A stretch of 64,000 nt of DNA from Sulfitobacter sp043557345 (GTDB taxonomy: Bacteria > Pseudomonadota > Alphaproteobacteria > Rhodobacterales > Rhodobacteraceae): positions 1 to 64,000 of the forward strand of contig NZ_JBIFFV010000005.1 of the NCBI RefSeq assembly GCF_043557345.1, read 5' to 3'. How positions within the stretch are numbered: the stretch's first letter is position 1; the number at the start of each line of letters is the position of its first letter. The translations under genes and the position numbers were made by a program. The notes under the pieces were generated by a model. It had not been told where the DNA came from, made no database searches, and saw only the letters and a list, made by a program, of their open reading frames with translations. Of the stretch, positions 1 through 7,831 are shown piece by piece.

Positions 1-77
1 GAGGCAGAGGCAGAGGCAGAGGCAGAGGCAGAGGCAGAGGCAGAGGCAGAGGCAGAGGCAGAGGCAGAGGCAGAGGC
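1..77. repeat. (GAGGCA)n hexanucleotide tandem repeat
   Basis: Twelve perfect copies of GAGGCA plus a partial thirteenth run from the first base, so the array probably continues left of the window. Because the unit is six bases, changes in copy number keep all frames. On the plus strand the three frames read Glu-Ala, Arg-Gln and Gly-Arg dipeptides. It may encode the low-complexity tail of a gene lying mainly outside the window. Confidence 0.95.
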
Positions 78-91
78 CGTCGCAAACGTAG
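1..91 (+). CDS. Possible 3' end of an unidentified gene with an Arg-Gln repeat tail
   Basis: In plus frame 2 the hexamer array reads as alternating Arg-Gln and ends in TAG at 89-91. That leaves 48 bases before the stop of the convergent cyclase gene. The other two plus frames stay open well into that gene (to about 219 and 512), so frame 2 fits best as a real gene end. A basic low-complexity C-terminus would suit an RNA-binding enzyme such as ribonuclease R, but nothing visible identifies the protein. The repeat could equally be non-coding or belong to a minus-strand gene. Confidence 0.25.
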   Translation, partial: RQRQRQRQRQRQRQRQRQRQRQRQRPSQT

Positions 92-139
92 TGAGGGTCT
101 CCCGCCGCCCAGCAGCAGCCGATTTTGTCAGTCCAAAGC

Positions 140-1531
140 TCAGGCGGCGGGGCGGCTCAGATTCACCCGGTTCCGGCCATGGGTTTTCGCCGTAAAGAGC
201 GCCCGATCCGCCCGTGCCATCAAGGCTTCTGCCGACAGCGGGTGGCCGTCCTCTTCCATAGGGCCGACGGAAAGGCCGATGCTGATGGTCACATGGATCG
301 GCTGGGGTGTGCCGGGAACGACAAAGCCGCGATTGCCGATATCGGCACAGATGGCCGCCGCCGTTTTTTCGGCATCCTTAAGGCCGGTGCCGGGCATGAC
401 GATCAAGAACTCCTCCCCCCCGATCCGGGCGACAAGATCCATGCCGCGCAGGTTGTTGCGCAGCCGTTCCGCCGTTTGTACCAGCACGGAATCCCCCGCA
501 GCATGGCCATAGCGGTCGTTGATCCCTTTGAAGTGGTCCAGATCGGCGACCATTACCGAAAAGGGGCGGGCGGTTTCGACGGCATGTTCCGCGATATGGT
601 CCAGATGGGGCAGGGCATAGCGGCGGTTATGCAGCCCTGTCAGCGGGTCGAAAACGGCGGCTTTCAGCCCCGTGCGCACCGTGTCGCGCAGTTGGTCCGT
701 CATCCGCTTGCGGCGCAAGATCGCATGCAGGCGCAGCGCCATTTCAGCCGGGTTGAAACCTTCGGTCATCAAATCATCCGCGCCCAGATCAAGGGCAGTG
801 GCGGCAAGCGCCGCATCGGGGGCCAGTTGCACCACCAGCAGCCCGGTGTGGCGGGTCTGGGCGTTGGCCAGCAGGGTCGAAATCAAGCGCAAGGCCGCCG
901 TGGCGGGCACGGGGTCATTGGGCAGGACCAAAACGTAAGCGTCAGGCGGCCCATTGGCGGCGGCGCGAATGGCCTCCTCCGGAGTGGCGAGGGTAAGGCG
1001 CGCGCGCAACTGGGGGCGGAGGCGGTTCGCCCAATTCACGCTCACCGCGCTGTCGGAATGGATGATCACACAGTGGCTGCGGGCGGTGAATTCCGCCGCA
1101 GGCTCCGCCAGCCCGAGCGCGCGGGTCGTATCCTCGCGCATTTCCCATTCGTCCGCCGCATTGCGGGCGCGGATGAGGCTGCGGGCCCGGCCCAACAGCA
1201 GCGTGCAATCGAGCGGTTTCAGCAGCACATCGCTCGCCCCCGCTTCGAGCGCGGTAAAGCGGTCCACGGCCTGATCGCTATTACCGATGGCCAAGACCGG
1301 CAGCTGCGCGGTATCGGGAGAGGCTTTGAGCGCGCGGCACAGGTCCGCCGCGCCGCCACCCGGCAGCGTCAGGGCGCAAATCACCAGATCCGGCGGGTTT
1401 TCCCGCAGGCAGGCCAAAGCCTCTTCCATGTCTTCGGCCTGAACGACGTGATAGTATGCCGCACAAAGCTTGACCTTGAGGGCGATGCGATTGGTCGCGA
1501 TCGCATCTGCAATAAGGATGGTCCCTTGCAC
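140..1531 (-). CDS. pleD: PleD-like response regulator diguanylate cyclase with degenerate receiver
   Basis: The protein has 463 aa in the PleD order: receiver 1 (about 1-120), receiver-like adaptor (about 150-285) and GGDEF domain (about 300-460). It would make c-di-GMP from two GTP. The active-site loop is GGEEF at 371-375, preceded by RGMD, an RxxD inhibitory site. I chose the GTG start at 1531 because GGAG lies just upstream and the protein then begins like PleD (MQGTILIAD); a longer frame to 1630 lacks this support. Receiver 1 is abnormal: Caulobacter PleD has D9, D10 and the phosphoacceptor D53, while here these positions are D9, A10 and A53. The conserved Lys (LLKP) remains. Phosphorylation-driven dimerisation therefore looks impossible and control must differ. 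It diverges from the DUF3572 gene. Confidence 0.9.
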   Translation of the reverse strand: MQGTILIADAIATNRIALKVKLCAAYYHVVQAEDMEEALACLRENPPDLVICALTLPGGGAADLCRALKASPDTAQLPVLAIGNSDQAVDRFTALEAGASDVLLKPLDCTLLLGRARSLIRARNAADEWEMREDTTRALGLAEPAAEFTARSHCVIIHSDSAVSVNWANRLRPQLRARLTLATPEEAIRAAANGPPDAYVLVLPNDPVPATAALRLISTLLANAQTRHTGLLVVQLAPDAALAATALDLGADDLMTEGFNPAEMALRLHAILRRKRMTDQLRDTVRTGLKAAVFDPLTGLHNRRYALPHLDHIAEHAVETARPFSVMVADLDHFKGINDRYGHAAGDSVLVQTAERLRNNLRGMDLVARIGGEEFLIVMPGTGLKDAEKTAAAICADIGNRGFVVPGTPQPIHVTISIGLSVGPMEEDGHPLSAEALMARADRALFTAKTHGRNRVNLSRPAA

Positions 1532-1629
1532 GACAGCTCCTTCACCGTACAAATCAGTTTGATGCGAGAGTCTTTGCCCCCTAATGGTTAACAAAGGGTT
1601 TCCAACCTCCAGCAAAAGACGGTTTTCCA

Positions 1630-1914
1630 ATGTCCTATACCCAAGACACCGCTGAGACTTTGGCGCTTCAGGCGCTGGGTTGGCTGGCGGCGAATGATGA
1701 TCTGTTGCCGGTGTTTCTGGGCAGCACCGGCGCCTCCGAGGCGGACCTCAAAACACAGGCCAGCGACCCTATTTTTCTGGGCGCCGTGCTGGATTTCCTG
1801 ATGATGGACGATGCTTGGGTGATCGGGTTTTGCGATCATCTCGCGATCCCCTATGAGCGGATAATGCAAGCCCGCGCGGCGCTGCCCGGGGGGGAGCAGG
1901 TGCATTGGACTTAA
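1630..1914 (+). CDS. DUF3572 family protein
   Basis: A 94-aa acidic soluble protein that I recognise as the DUF3572 family of alphaproteobacteria, whose function is unknown. It has no signal peptide or membrane segment, and its core carries a hydrophobic helix with the motif FLMMDDAWV. The family often sits beside pleD-type genes, as here, where the two diverge with 98 bases between starts. The 3' end overlaps the start of the HAD hydrolase gene, which suggests translational coupling. A link to cyclase signalling is only implied by position. Confidence 0.85.
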   Translation: MSYTQDTAETLALQALGWLAANDDLLPVFLGSTGASEADLKTQASDPIFLGAVLDFLMMDDAWVIGFCDHLAIPYERIMQARAALPGGEQVHWT

Positions 1915-2600
1915 GAAATGTTAAAGCGCTGCTGTTCGACAAGGATGGCACGCTTTTCGACTTCGCCGCGACTTGGGAGCCTTGGGCCGAAGCCTTCTTG
2001 CTGCGGGTTTGCGAGGGCGATCGCGGGCTGGCCGCACGGGTGGGCGCAGGCATCGGCTTCGACCTCGCCACGCGCCGTTTCGCCCCGGACAGTATCGCCA
2101 TCGCGGGCACGCCGCAGCAGGTGGTCGATGCCTTGGCCCCGCATTTCCCAGAGCGGCTGCCTTTGGATCTGTTGGACATCATCAATGCCGAAGCCAGCGC
2201 CGCGCCACAGCGCGAGGCGGTGCCGCTGAGGCCGTTTCTGCAAGGGCTTCGCGACCGGGGCCTGCGCCTTGGCGTGGCGACGAACGATGCCGAACACCCT
2301 GCGCGCGCCCATTTGCGGGCGGCGGGGGTGGTCGATATGTTCGACTTTATTGCAGGTTTTGACAGCGGCCATGGGGGCAAGCCGTCGCCGGGGCAGTTGC
2401 ACGCCTTTGCCACGCATGTGGGGCTGCCCGCCGCCTCTGTCGCGATGATCGGGGACAGCGTTCACGATCTGGAGGCCGCGCGGCGGGCGGGGATGCTGCG
2501 GGTCGCGGTGCTGACCGGCCCCGCCACAGCGGAAGACCTCGCCCCATATGCCGATCTGGTTTTGCCAGATATCGGCCATCTGGCGCAGCGCTTAGCCTAA
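1905..2600 (+). CDS. HAD-superfamily hydrolase (phosphoglycolate phosphatase-like)
   Basis: A 231-aa HAD phosphatase. Motif I is LLFDKDGTLFD (nucleophile Asp near residue 12, acid/base Asp two residues on). Motif II is the Thr of VATND, the motif III Lys is in GGKPSPG, and motif IV is MIGDSVHDL. The cap region of about 100 residues and overall length fit the Gph/PGP branch, which hydrolyses small phosphate esters. Substrate cannot be read from sequence. The start is TTG at 1905, overlapping the upstream gene by 10 bases, with a GGGGGGAG ribosome site just before it. An ATG start would remove motif I, so TTG is favoured. Confidence 0.88.
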   Translation: MDLRNVKALLFDKDGTLFDFAATWEPWAEAFLLRVCEGDRGLAARVGAGIGFDLATRRFAPDSIAIAGTPQQVVDALAPHFPERLPLDLLDIINAEASAAPQREAVPLRPFLQGLRDRGLRLGVATNDAEHPARAHLRAAGVVDMFDFIAGFDSGHGGKPSPGQLHAFATHVGLPAASVAMIGDSVHDLEAARRAGMLRVAVLTGPATAEDLAPYADLVLPDIGHLAQRLA

Positions 2601-2607
2601 AAGCGCT

Positions 2608-3129
2608 TTATTCTTTGACCATGCGCGCGCCTTCAAGGAGCCCCTCTTCGAAGGTATCGCCATGCAGGACAGAGATATCGCCCGTGGTCTCCAACACCAC
2701 GGCGCGCACATCCGAAAAGCGCAGGGCATTGGCCTCGCGCAACTTGGCGATCAGATCGGCGCGCGCGACGCGGGTCTCTCGGAGGGCGGCATCGAAAACC
2801 TCACCCTCCCGCATCAGGATCACGGGTTCGTTCTGCACGGCTTGCTCGAAGCTGTCCGAAGCCTGCCGTATCTTTGCGATGACGAATTGCGCGCCGAGGA
2901 GTGCAGAGATGGCCAAGGTCGGCTGCGCGAACTCCGGCCATGTGCTGGCCTGACAAGCCCCCGCAAGCAGTGAGCCGGTGGCGACCGTGGCGACAAAATC
3001 GAAAGCGGTCATCTTTGAGAAGGTGCGCAGCCCGATGACCCGGACCACGATGATCACCCAAGTTAGCGCGATGGCCGAAAGCATGAGTGCCCGGGCAAGG
3101 ATATCCAGAGGGAGGTGATCAAAGAACAT
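2608..3129 (-). CDS. DUF421 (YetF-type) membrane protein
   Basis: A 173-aa protein with three hydrophobic segments in its first 85 residues, followed by a soluble domain of about 85 residues. The sequence GLRTFSKMTAFDFVATVA is the DUF421/YetF signature, where the cytosolic C-terminal domain follows a short membrane anchor. Function is unknown; members are often stress- or sporulation-associated in other bacteria. Its ATG shares one base with the stop of the DUF998 gene (TGATG), so the two are translationally coupled. It converges with the HAD gene, leaving 7 bases between stops. Confidence 0.88.
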   Translation of the reverse strand: MFFDHLPLDILARALMLSAIALTWVIIVVRVIGLRTFSKMTAFDFVATVATGSLLAGACQASTWPEFAQPTLAISALLGAQFVIAKIRQASDSFEQAVQNEPVILMREGEVFDAALRETRVARADLIAKLREANALRFSDVRAVVLETTGDISVLHGDTFEEGLLEGARMVKE

Positions 3130-3776
3130 CAGCCATGCCCCCCGTTGAGGGCCCTGCCACGCTGGATAAAGAACCGCCCCAACAGCACCACCATCGCCAT
3201 GGCGATCAGACCTAGATAACGTTCATAAATGCCATCGATTCCGGTCGGCAGAAAGAAGAAGGGCGGGGCGGAGACGAGCCACAAAATCGAAATGACCTTG
3301 AGCGATTTGGCAAGGAAAGTTGATATATCGGCGAACCCACGCGACAGCAGCCAAGGCACGGCGAGCATGATCAGGCCGAGCGCGTAGACCAAGTAGATAT
3401 GGATCACCACGCCGTCGGAATCGCGGTCTCCGTATTCGTTGCGCGCGCCGATGAGAAAGACAATGAGCCCCAGCATCGCGAGCCCGATGGTGGCGATGCT
3501 CCACCACCGGTCGCCAAAATGAACATGGGTGCAAAGCAAGGCGCAGGCGATGAGCGCGGCGGAGAAAGCATAGATGCCGATGTCGACGATGAACTCATAA
3601 CGGCCCGCGCCCAGATCGCTGATCGTGTCGGCGATCCAGTCGTGATCCGGCACCACGAAATCCGCGATCAGGATCGATACGGCGAAGATCACACAGCCAA
3701 GGATGGCCACCCAGCCCAGACAAACCATAAACCCCGGCGCGCTGTGCTGCCGGGGTGCTGTGACGTCATTGTGCAT
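3129..3776 (-). CDS. DUF998 family membrane protein
   Basis: A 215-aa protein with about six predicted membrane segments. The motif DTISDLGAG after the first loop is typical of DUF998, a family of polytopic membrane proteins of unknown role. The second half alternates hydrophobic spans with short polar loops and ends in a basic tail. It lies in a minus-strand operon between a small peptide gene (42 bases upstream) and DUF421 (1-base overlap). A membrane-stress or envelope role is plausible from context only. Confidence 0.8.
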   Translation of the reverse strand: MHNDVTAPRQHSAPGFMVCLGWVAILGCVIFAVSILIADFVVPDHDWIADTISDLGAGRYEFIVDIGIYAFSAALIACALLCTHVHFGDRWWSIATIGLAMLGLIVFLIGARNEYGDRDSDGVVIHIYLVYALGLIMLAVPWLLSRGFADISTFLAKSLKVISILWLVSAPPFFFLPTGIDGIYERYLGLIAMAMVVLLGRFFIQRGRALNGGHG

Positions 3777-3818
3777 GGTGCGTAACCCTTCTTGGCCGCC
3801 TCGGTCGGACCCAATGCA

Positions 3819-3965
3819 TCAATCCGAAAGCCGCGAGCGTTCTTCGGCGTTGGGGCTGCCTGCGGGGGCTTCGTCCAATGTGGCCTCGGGCCGATGCAGG
3901 TCTTCCTGAGGTTTCTGGGGCGGTGTCTTATTCTCGTCCTTGGGGTGTCTGGGATCATCGCTCAT
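3819..3965 (-). CDS. Small hydrophilic protein, 48 aa, unknown
   Basis: A short reading frame starting with ATG at 3965 and ending TGA at 3819-3821. A good ribosome site (GAGGAG) lies 8 bases before the start. The peptide begins MSDDPRHPKDENK and is rich in Asp, Glu, Pro, Lys and Arg with almost no hydrophobic stretch, so it is probably disordered. It is the first gene of the DUF998-DUF421 group, 42 bases ahead of DUF998. I recognise no family. The ribosome site and operon position are the main support. Confidence 0.6.
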   Translation of the reverse strand: MSDDPRHPKDENKTPPQKPQEDLHRPEATLDEAPAGSPNAEERSRLSD

Positions 3966-4157
3966 GGTACATCTCCTCGGGCTGGGGAGAGGCGGGGCAT
4001 CGCCTCACCTTCCTCTGTCAAACGCGCGGCATATGGCGGCGGTTCCGCCTGCAGCAGGGGGCGCGCCCAAGACAATTTCCCGACAACTGTATTCATCAGG
4101 CCAATCTTAACCACTGCCCCCGCAATCTGGGGTTGGGAAAATGGGAATGAGGCAATC

Positions 4158-4742
4158 ATGCACGGGCTTATCAACCGCAGCATCCAAAACTACTTTTGTG
4201 CCAATTACGGGCAGAGGCTCTGGGCCGATGTGGCCGCGCGGGCCGGGCTGGATTTCACCGAATTCGAGGCGATGCTGACCTATCCTGATCACGTCACCCC
4301 GGCGGTGCTCGAAGCGGTCTGTGCCGTGCTGGACCGGCCCCGGGCCGAGGTGATGGAGGATGTCGGCACCTTCCTCGTGGCGCAGCCGGGCTATGATGCC
4401 GTGCGGCGCCTGCTGCGGTTCGGCGGGGTCAGCTTCAGCGATTTCCTGCAATCGCTTGATGATCTGCCGGATCGGACCCGCCTTGCCCTGTCGGAACTGC
4501 ACCTGCCGCCGGTCGAACTGCGCGAAGACCCCGATGGCCAGTATTCCCTGATTTGTGAGGCACCGCTCGTGGGCTACGGCTATCTGATGATGGGGGTTCT
4601 GCGCGCCATGGCTGATGACTATGGCGCGCTGGTGCTGTTGGAACATTGCGGGCGATCAGAAGGCGTCGAGGCGGTGAAGATCGTTTTGGTCGAGGCCGAA
4701 TTCGCAGAAGGGCGCCGGTTCGAGCTTGGGGCGCGGGCATGA
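4158..4742 (+). CDS. H-NOX (heme NO-binding) domain protein, heme ligand apparently lost
   Basis: A 194-aa protein that begins MHGLINRS, the usual opening of bacterial H-NOX sensors, and covers the whole fold. The family binds heme and senses NO or O2, signalling to a partner cyclase or kinase. Its partner here is the next gene, which carries the H-NOX-associated domain; they overlap as ATGA. Counting back 12 residues from the PP in HLPP, the proximal His position (H102 in Thermoanaerobacter, H105 in guanylate cyclase) is Pro104. The YxSxR propionate motif also reads YSLIC. The protein may thus be heme-free or use another ligand. The ATG at 4158 has an upstream TGAGG and matches the family start. 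Confidence 0.85.
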   Translation: MHGLINRSIQNYFCANYGQRLWADVAARAGLDFTEFEAMLTYPDHVTPAVLEAVCAVLDRPRAEVMEDVGTFLVAQPGYDAVRRLLRFGGVSFSDFLQSLDDLPDRTRLALSELHLPPVELREDPDGQYSLICEAPLVGYGYLMMGVLRAMADDYGALVLLEHCGRSEGVEAVKIVLVEAEFAEGRRFELGARA

Positions 4743-5764
4743 GTGGCGCAGGCGATGATCCGGCGGTTCTCGATAAGCTCTGCCCGATGCATCTGCTGCT
4801 CTCGGCCAACGGCAGGATCCGCCACGCCGGGCCCACGATCCAGAAACTGCGCCCACAGGCGCCGCTGGCAGGGCGGCGGTTTCTCGATACGGTCACCGTC
4901 AAACGGCCCCGTGGCATAGCGGGGATGGAAGACCTGCGCCGGGCTGCTGGGGTCAAGCTGCACCTCGCCTTTCGCGATGCCCCGCGGACCGAGTTGAAGG
5001 GCCTGCTGGTGCCGCTGGGGGATCGGCGTTTGATCGTAAACCTCTCTTTCGGGATTTCGATCTTCGACGGGGTGCAGGACTATGCGCTGACCAATGCCGA
5101 TTTCGCCGCCACCGATCTGGCGATCGAAATGCTCTACCTGATGGAGGCGAAATCTGCCGCGATGGAAGCCTCGCGCCGCTTGAACCTGCGCTTGCAAGAA
5201 GCACGGATCGCGGCGGAGGAACAGGCCTTTACCGATACGCTCACAGGGCTGAAAAACCGGCGCGCATTGAACGCGGTGCTGGCGCGGTTGATCTCTGCTG
5301 GTGAGGGGTTTGCCGTGATGCAGGTCGATCTCGACCACTTCAAAGCGGTGAACGACCGCTTGGGTCATGCGGCGGGCGATCATGTGCTGCAAGTCGTCGC
5401 CCGGATCATGCAGCAAGAGACGCGCCGCTCTGACATGGTGGTGCGTTTGGGCGGGGATGAGTTCACCGTGGTTCTGCCCGATGTGCGCAGCGAGGGCATC
5501 CTGCGCGGGATCGGACAGCGGATCATCGACCGGCTGGAAGAGCCCATCCCTTTCAAGGGGGAGGTCTGCAAGGTCTCGGCCAGCATCGGCACGGTTTGGA
5601 TAAAGCGGGGGGACCGGCGATCGCGCGACGTGGTCTTGGCCAATGCCGATGCGGCGCTCTATGCCTCGAAACACGCAGGCCGGGCGCGGCATACCTTCTT
5701 TGACCACGCCCTGCGTCCGGGGGGCGGGAGGGGCGCCGTGCCGGTCGAAAAGGGCGGCGGCTAA
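4739..5764 (+). CDS. HNOBA-GGDEF diguanylate cyclase
   Basis: A 341-aa protein with an N-terminal H-NOX-associated (HNOBA, PAS-like) domain (about 10-140), a helical linker with heptad-like spacing (about 140-170) and a GGDEF domain (about 170-330). The active loop is RLGGDEF; RRSD, five residues upstream, fits the RxxD product-inhibition site, so c-di-GMP synthesis looks intact. In the family the H-NOX protein binds this domain and tunes output in response to NO. The start overlaps the H-NOX stop by four bases (ATGA), so the two are co-translated. No membrane segment is seen. Together they form a local signalling module next to the exopolysaccharide locus, a common target of c-di-GMP control. 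Confidence 0.88.
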   Translation: MSGAGDDPAVLDKLCPMHLLLSANGRIRHAGPTIQKLRPQAPLAGRRFLDTVTVKRPRGIAGMEDLRRAAGVKLHLAFRDAPRTELKGLLVPLGDRRLIVNLSFGISIFDGVQDYALTNADFAATDLAIEMLYLMEAKSAAMEASRRLNLRLQEARIAAEEQAFTDTLTGLKNRRALNAVLARLISAGEGFAVMQVDLDHFKAVNDRLGHAAGDHVLQVVARIMQQETRRSDMVVRLGGDEFTVVLPDVRSEGILRGIGQRIIDRLEEPIPFKGEVCKVSASIGTVWIKRGDRRSRDVVLANADAALYASKHAGRARHTFFDHALRPGGGRGAVPVEKGGG

Positions 5765-5802
5765 TCGCTCGGGGGCGCTGCGGGGCGGGACGGAAGGGCA
5801 CG

Positions 5803-6900
5803 GTGGCAGTGGACCGCGCAGATCGGCTGGCGTATCACAAGGGCATGAAATCGCCTCTACATCTGCTCCGCCGCCTGCGCCAACGCCTGCACAACGCCCG
5901 CCGCCGCGCGCGCTTTGCCGCCTCCTTGCAGCATCTGCATGGGCCGAGCAAACTCGACACCGCTCCGGACGAGGTGGTGCTGATCGCCTTGGTGCGCGAC
6001 GGCAGCTATTACCTCGATGCTTTCTTTCGCCATTACCGCGCGATGGGCGTGCAGCATTTCGTCTTTATCGACAACGGCTCGCGCGATGACACCATTGCCC
6101 GGATCAAGGCGCAGAAGGGCACCGTGATCGACCGTTGCACCCTGCCGTTGTCCGACTACGAAGACCTGATCCGCCAATACCCCGCGCAGACCTATGGCAA
6201 GGACCGCTGGTGTCTCTATGTCGATATGGACGAGATTTTCGATTTCGAAGGGCGCAGTCAGATCGGCATCAAGGGGCTGACCGCCTATCTCGACCGGCAG
6301 GGCTATACCGCCTTGGCCGCGCAAATGCTTGAGATGTTTCCCAAAACCAGCCTCGCGGCGGCGGCGGGGATGCCTTACAAACAGGCGCTGCAATCCTTCC
6401 TCTACTACGACATCAGCGCGGTGCGCAAAATTGATTACCACAGTCCGGAGATTCCGTTTGCCGCCCTGCTGGCCGACAATGCGCTATCCAACGAGGCGGT
6501 GAAATTCGCCTTCGGCGGCGTGCGCGGCAAGGTGTTTGGTGAGAACTGCTGCCTGACGAAACATCCGCTGATCTTCAACGGGCCAGAGGTCACCCCCGCG
6601 CCGCATCCGCATCTCTCTTCGGGGGTGCGGGTGGCGGATATGACGGCGGTGATCAAACACTATAAATTCGCCAATGACGCCGCCGCGCGGGATGCCGAGA
6701 CGCTGGGCGCGGGCAACCTGTCCCATGGCGAAGACGCGCGGCGCATGGCGGTGATCGGGCAGAACCCTGATGTGTCGCTCTTCTCACTGGATGCGCGGCG
6801 CTGGAACCGGGTCGAACTTCTCTATCGCGCGGGCTTTCTGGTGCCGTCAGAGGCCTATAGCGCCCATGTCGCCGCTTGGCGTGAAGAGCATGCCGCATGA
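5803..6900 (+). CDS. Glycosyltransferase family 2-like (GT92-type fold) protein
   Basis: A 365-aa protein of the Glyco_tranf_2_4 type. After a basic N-terminus the nucleotide-sugar fold begins at VVLIALVRDGSYYLDAFF, followed by FIDNGSRDDT and the metal-binding acidic motif YVDMDEIF. A late GGVRGKVFG segment and conserved His residues follow. It would transfer a sugar during surface polysaccharide synthesis; donor and acceptor are unknown. The GTG at 5803 has GGAAGGG six bases upstream. An alternative ATG at 5845 would remove 14 residues and has a less well placed site. The stop overlaps the next glycosyltransferase (ATGA), marking the left edge of the exopolysaccharide locus. Confidence 0.8.
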   Translation: MAVDRADRLAYHKGMKSPLHLLRRLRQRLHNARRRARFAASLQHLHGPSKLDTAPDEVVLIALVRDGSYYLDAFFRHYRAMGVQHFVFIDNGSRDDTIARIKAQKGTVIDRCTLPLSDYEDLIRQYPAQTYGKDRWCLYVDMDEIFDFEGRSQIGIKGLTAYLDRQGYTALAAQMLEMFPKTSLAAAAGMPYKQALQSFLYYDISAVRKIDYHSPEIPFAALLADNALSNEAVKFAFGGVRGKVFGENCCLTKHPLIFNGPEVTPAPHPHLSSGVRVADMTAVIKHYKFANDAAARDAETLGAGNLSHGEDARRMAVIGQNPDVSLFSLDARRWNRVELLYRAGFLVPSEAYSAHVAAWREEHAA

Positions 6901-7829
6901 GCATCGGTGCCGTCGTCATCGGCCGGAATGAAGGCGCGCGGCTAGAGCGGTCCTTGCAAGGACTGGCGGGGCAGGTGGCGCAGATCGTCTATGTCGATAG
7001 CGGCTCGACCGATGGCTCGGTCGCCATGGCGCGGGGGCTGGGGGCCGAGGTGGTCGAGCTTGACATGCAGCAGCCCTTCACCGCCGCGCGGGCGCGCAAT
7101 GCGGGCATGGCGGCATTGGGTGAGGGGATCACGCTGGTGCAGTTTCTCGACGGGGATTGCATCCTGCGAGACGGTTGGCTGGCGGTGGCAGAGGCCCATC
7201 TGAGCGCTCATCCGCAGGTCGCCGTGGTCTGCGGCAGACGGCGCGAGGAAAACCCCGAGGCTTCTGTCTACAACAGGCTGATCGACCGCGAATGGGAAAC
7301 GCCCGTGGGCGAGGCGCGGGCCTGTGGCGGTGACGCGCTGATGCGGTTGAACGCGCTGCGGGCCGTGGGCGGCTACCGGGCCGAGATGATCGCCGGGGAA
7401 GAGCCGGAGCTTTGCCAAAGGCTGCGCCGGGCAGGCTGGCAAATATGGCGGCTCGACGCCGAGATGACATGGCATGACGCGCAGATCACAAAGGTGGGCC
7501 AGTGGTGGCGGCGCAGCCTGCGCGCGGGCCATGCCTTTGCCGAAGGGGCCGCGCTGCATGGCCACGGGCCGGACCGGCATTGGGTGGCCGAGACGCGCCG
7601 CGCGCTGCTTTGGGGGGCGCTTCTGCCCGCCGTGATCCTGCTCGTGGCGCTGGTGCTCCCTTGGGCCGGGCTTGGGTTGGCTCTGATCTATCCGTTGCAG
7701 CTGCTGCGGTTGATGCGGCGGGGCGGGGCGGCTTGGGGTTTTTTCACCCTTCTGGGCAAATTCCCCGAAGCCTTGGGCCTGCTCAAATACCACATGCGCC
7801 GCGACGGGCGGATCATCGAATACCGGTGA
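6897..7829 (+). CDS. Family 2 glycosyltransferase with C-terminal membrane segments
   Basis: A 310-aa GT-A enzyme. It opens with VVIGRNEGARLERSL, then YVDSGSTDGS, and has the DGDC metal motif near residue 86. GEEPELCQRLRRAGW is the catalytic-base region. Residues about 235-290 hold two hydrophobic segments, so the enzyme is probably anchored at the inner membrane facing the cytoplasm, where it would extend a lipid-linked glycan. It overlaps the preceding glycosyltransferase gene as ATGA and converges with wecG, with two bases between stops. Confidence 0.87.
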   Translation: MSIGAVVIGRNEGARLERSLQGLAGQVAQIVYVDSGSTDGSVAMARGLGAEVVELDMQQPFTAARARNAGMAALGEGITLVQFLDGDCILRDGWLAVAEAHLSAHPQVAVVCGRRREENPEASVYNRLIDREWETPVGEARACGGDALMRLNALRAVGGYRAEMIAGEEPELCQRLRRAGWQIWRLDAEMTWHDAQITKVGQWWRRSLRAGHAFAEGAALHGHGPDRHWVAETRRALLWGALLPAVILLVALVLPWAGLGLALIYPLQLLRLMRRGGAAWGFFTLLGKFPEALGLLKYHMRRDGRIIEYR

Positions 7830-7831
7830 GC

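Noticed and set aside
125..1591. 488-codon plus-strand open frame opposite the PleD-like gene
   Set aside because: It is antisense to a clear coding sequence, has no domain I recognise, and long antisense frames are common in GC-rich genes with this codon use.
5643..6089. Alternative plus frame across the cyclase end and glycosyltransferase start
   Set aside because: Arg/Pro/Ala-rich composition and overlap with two real genes in another frame.
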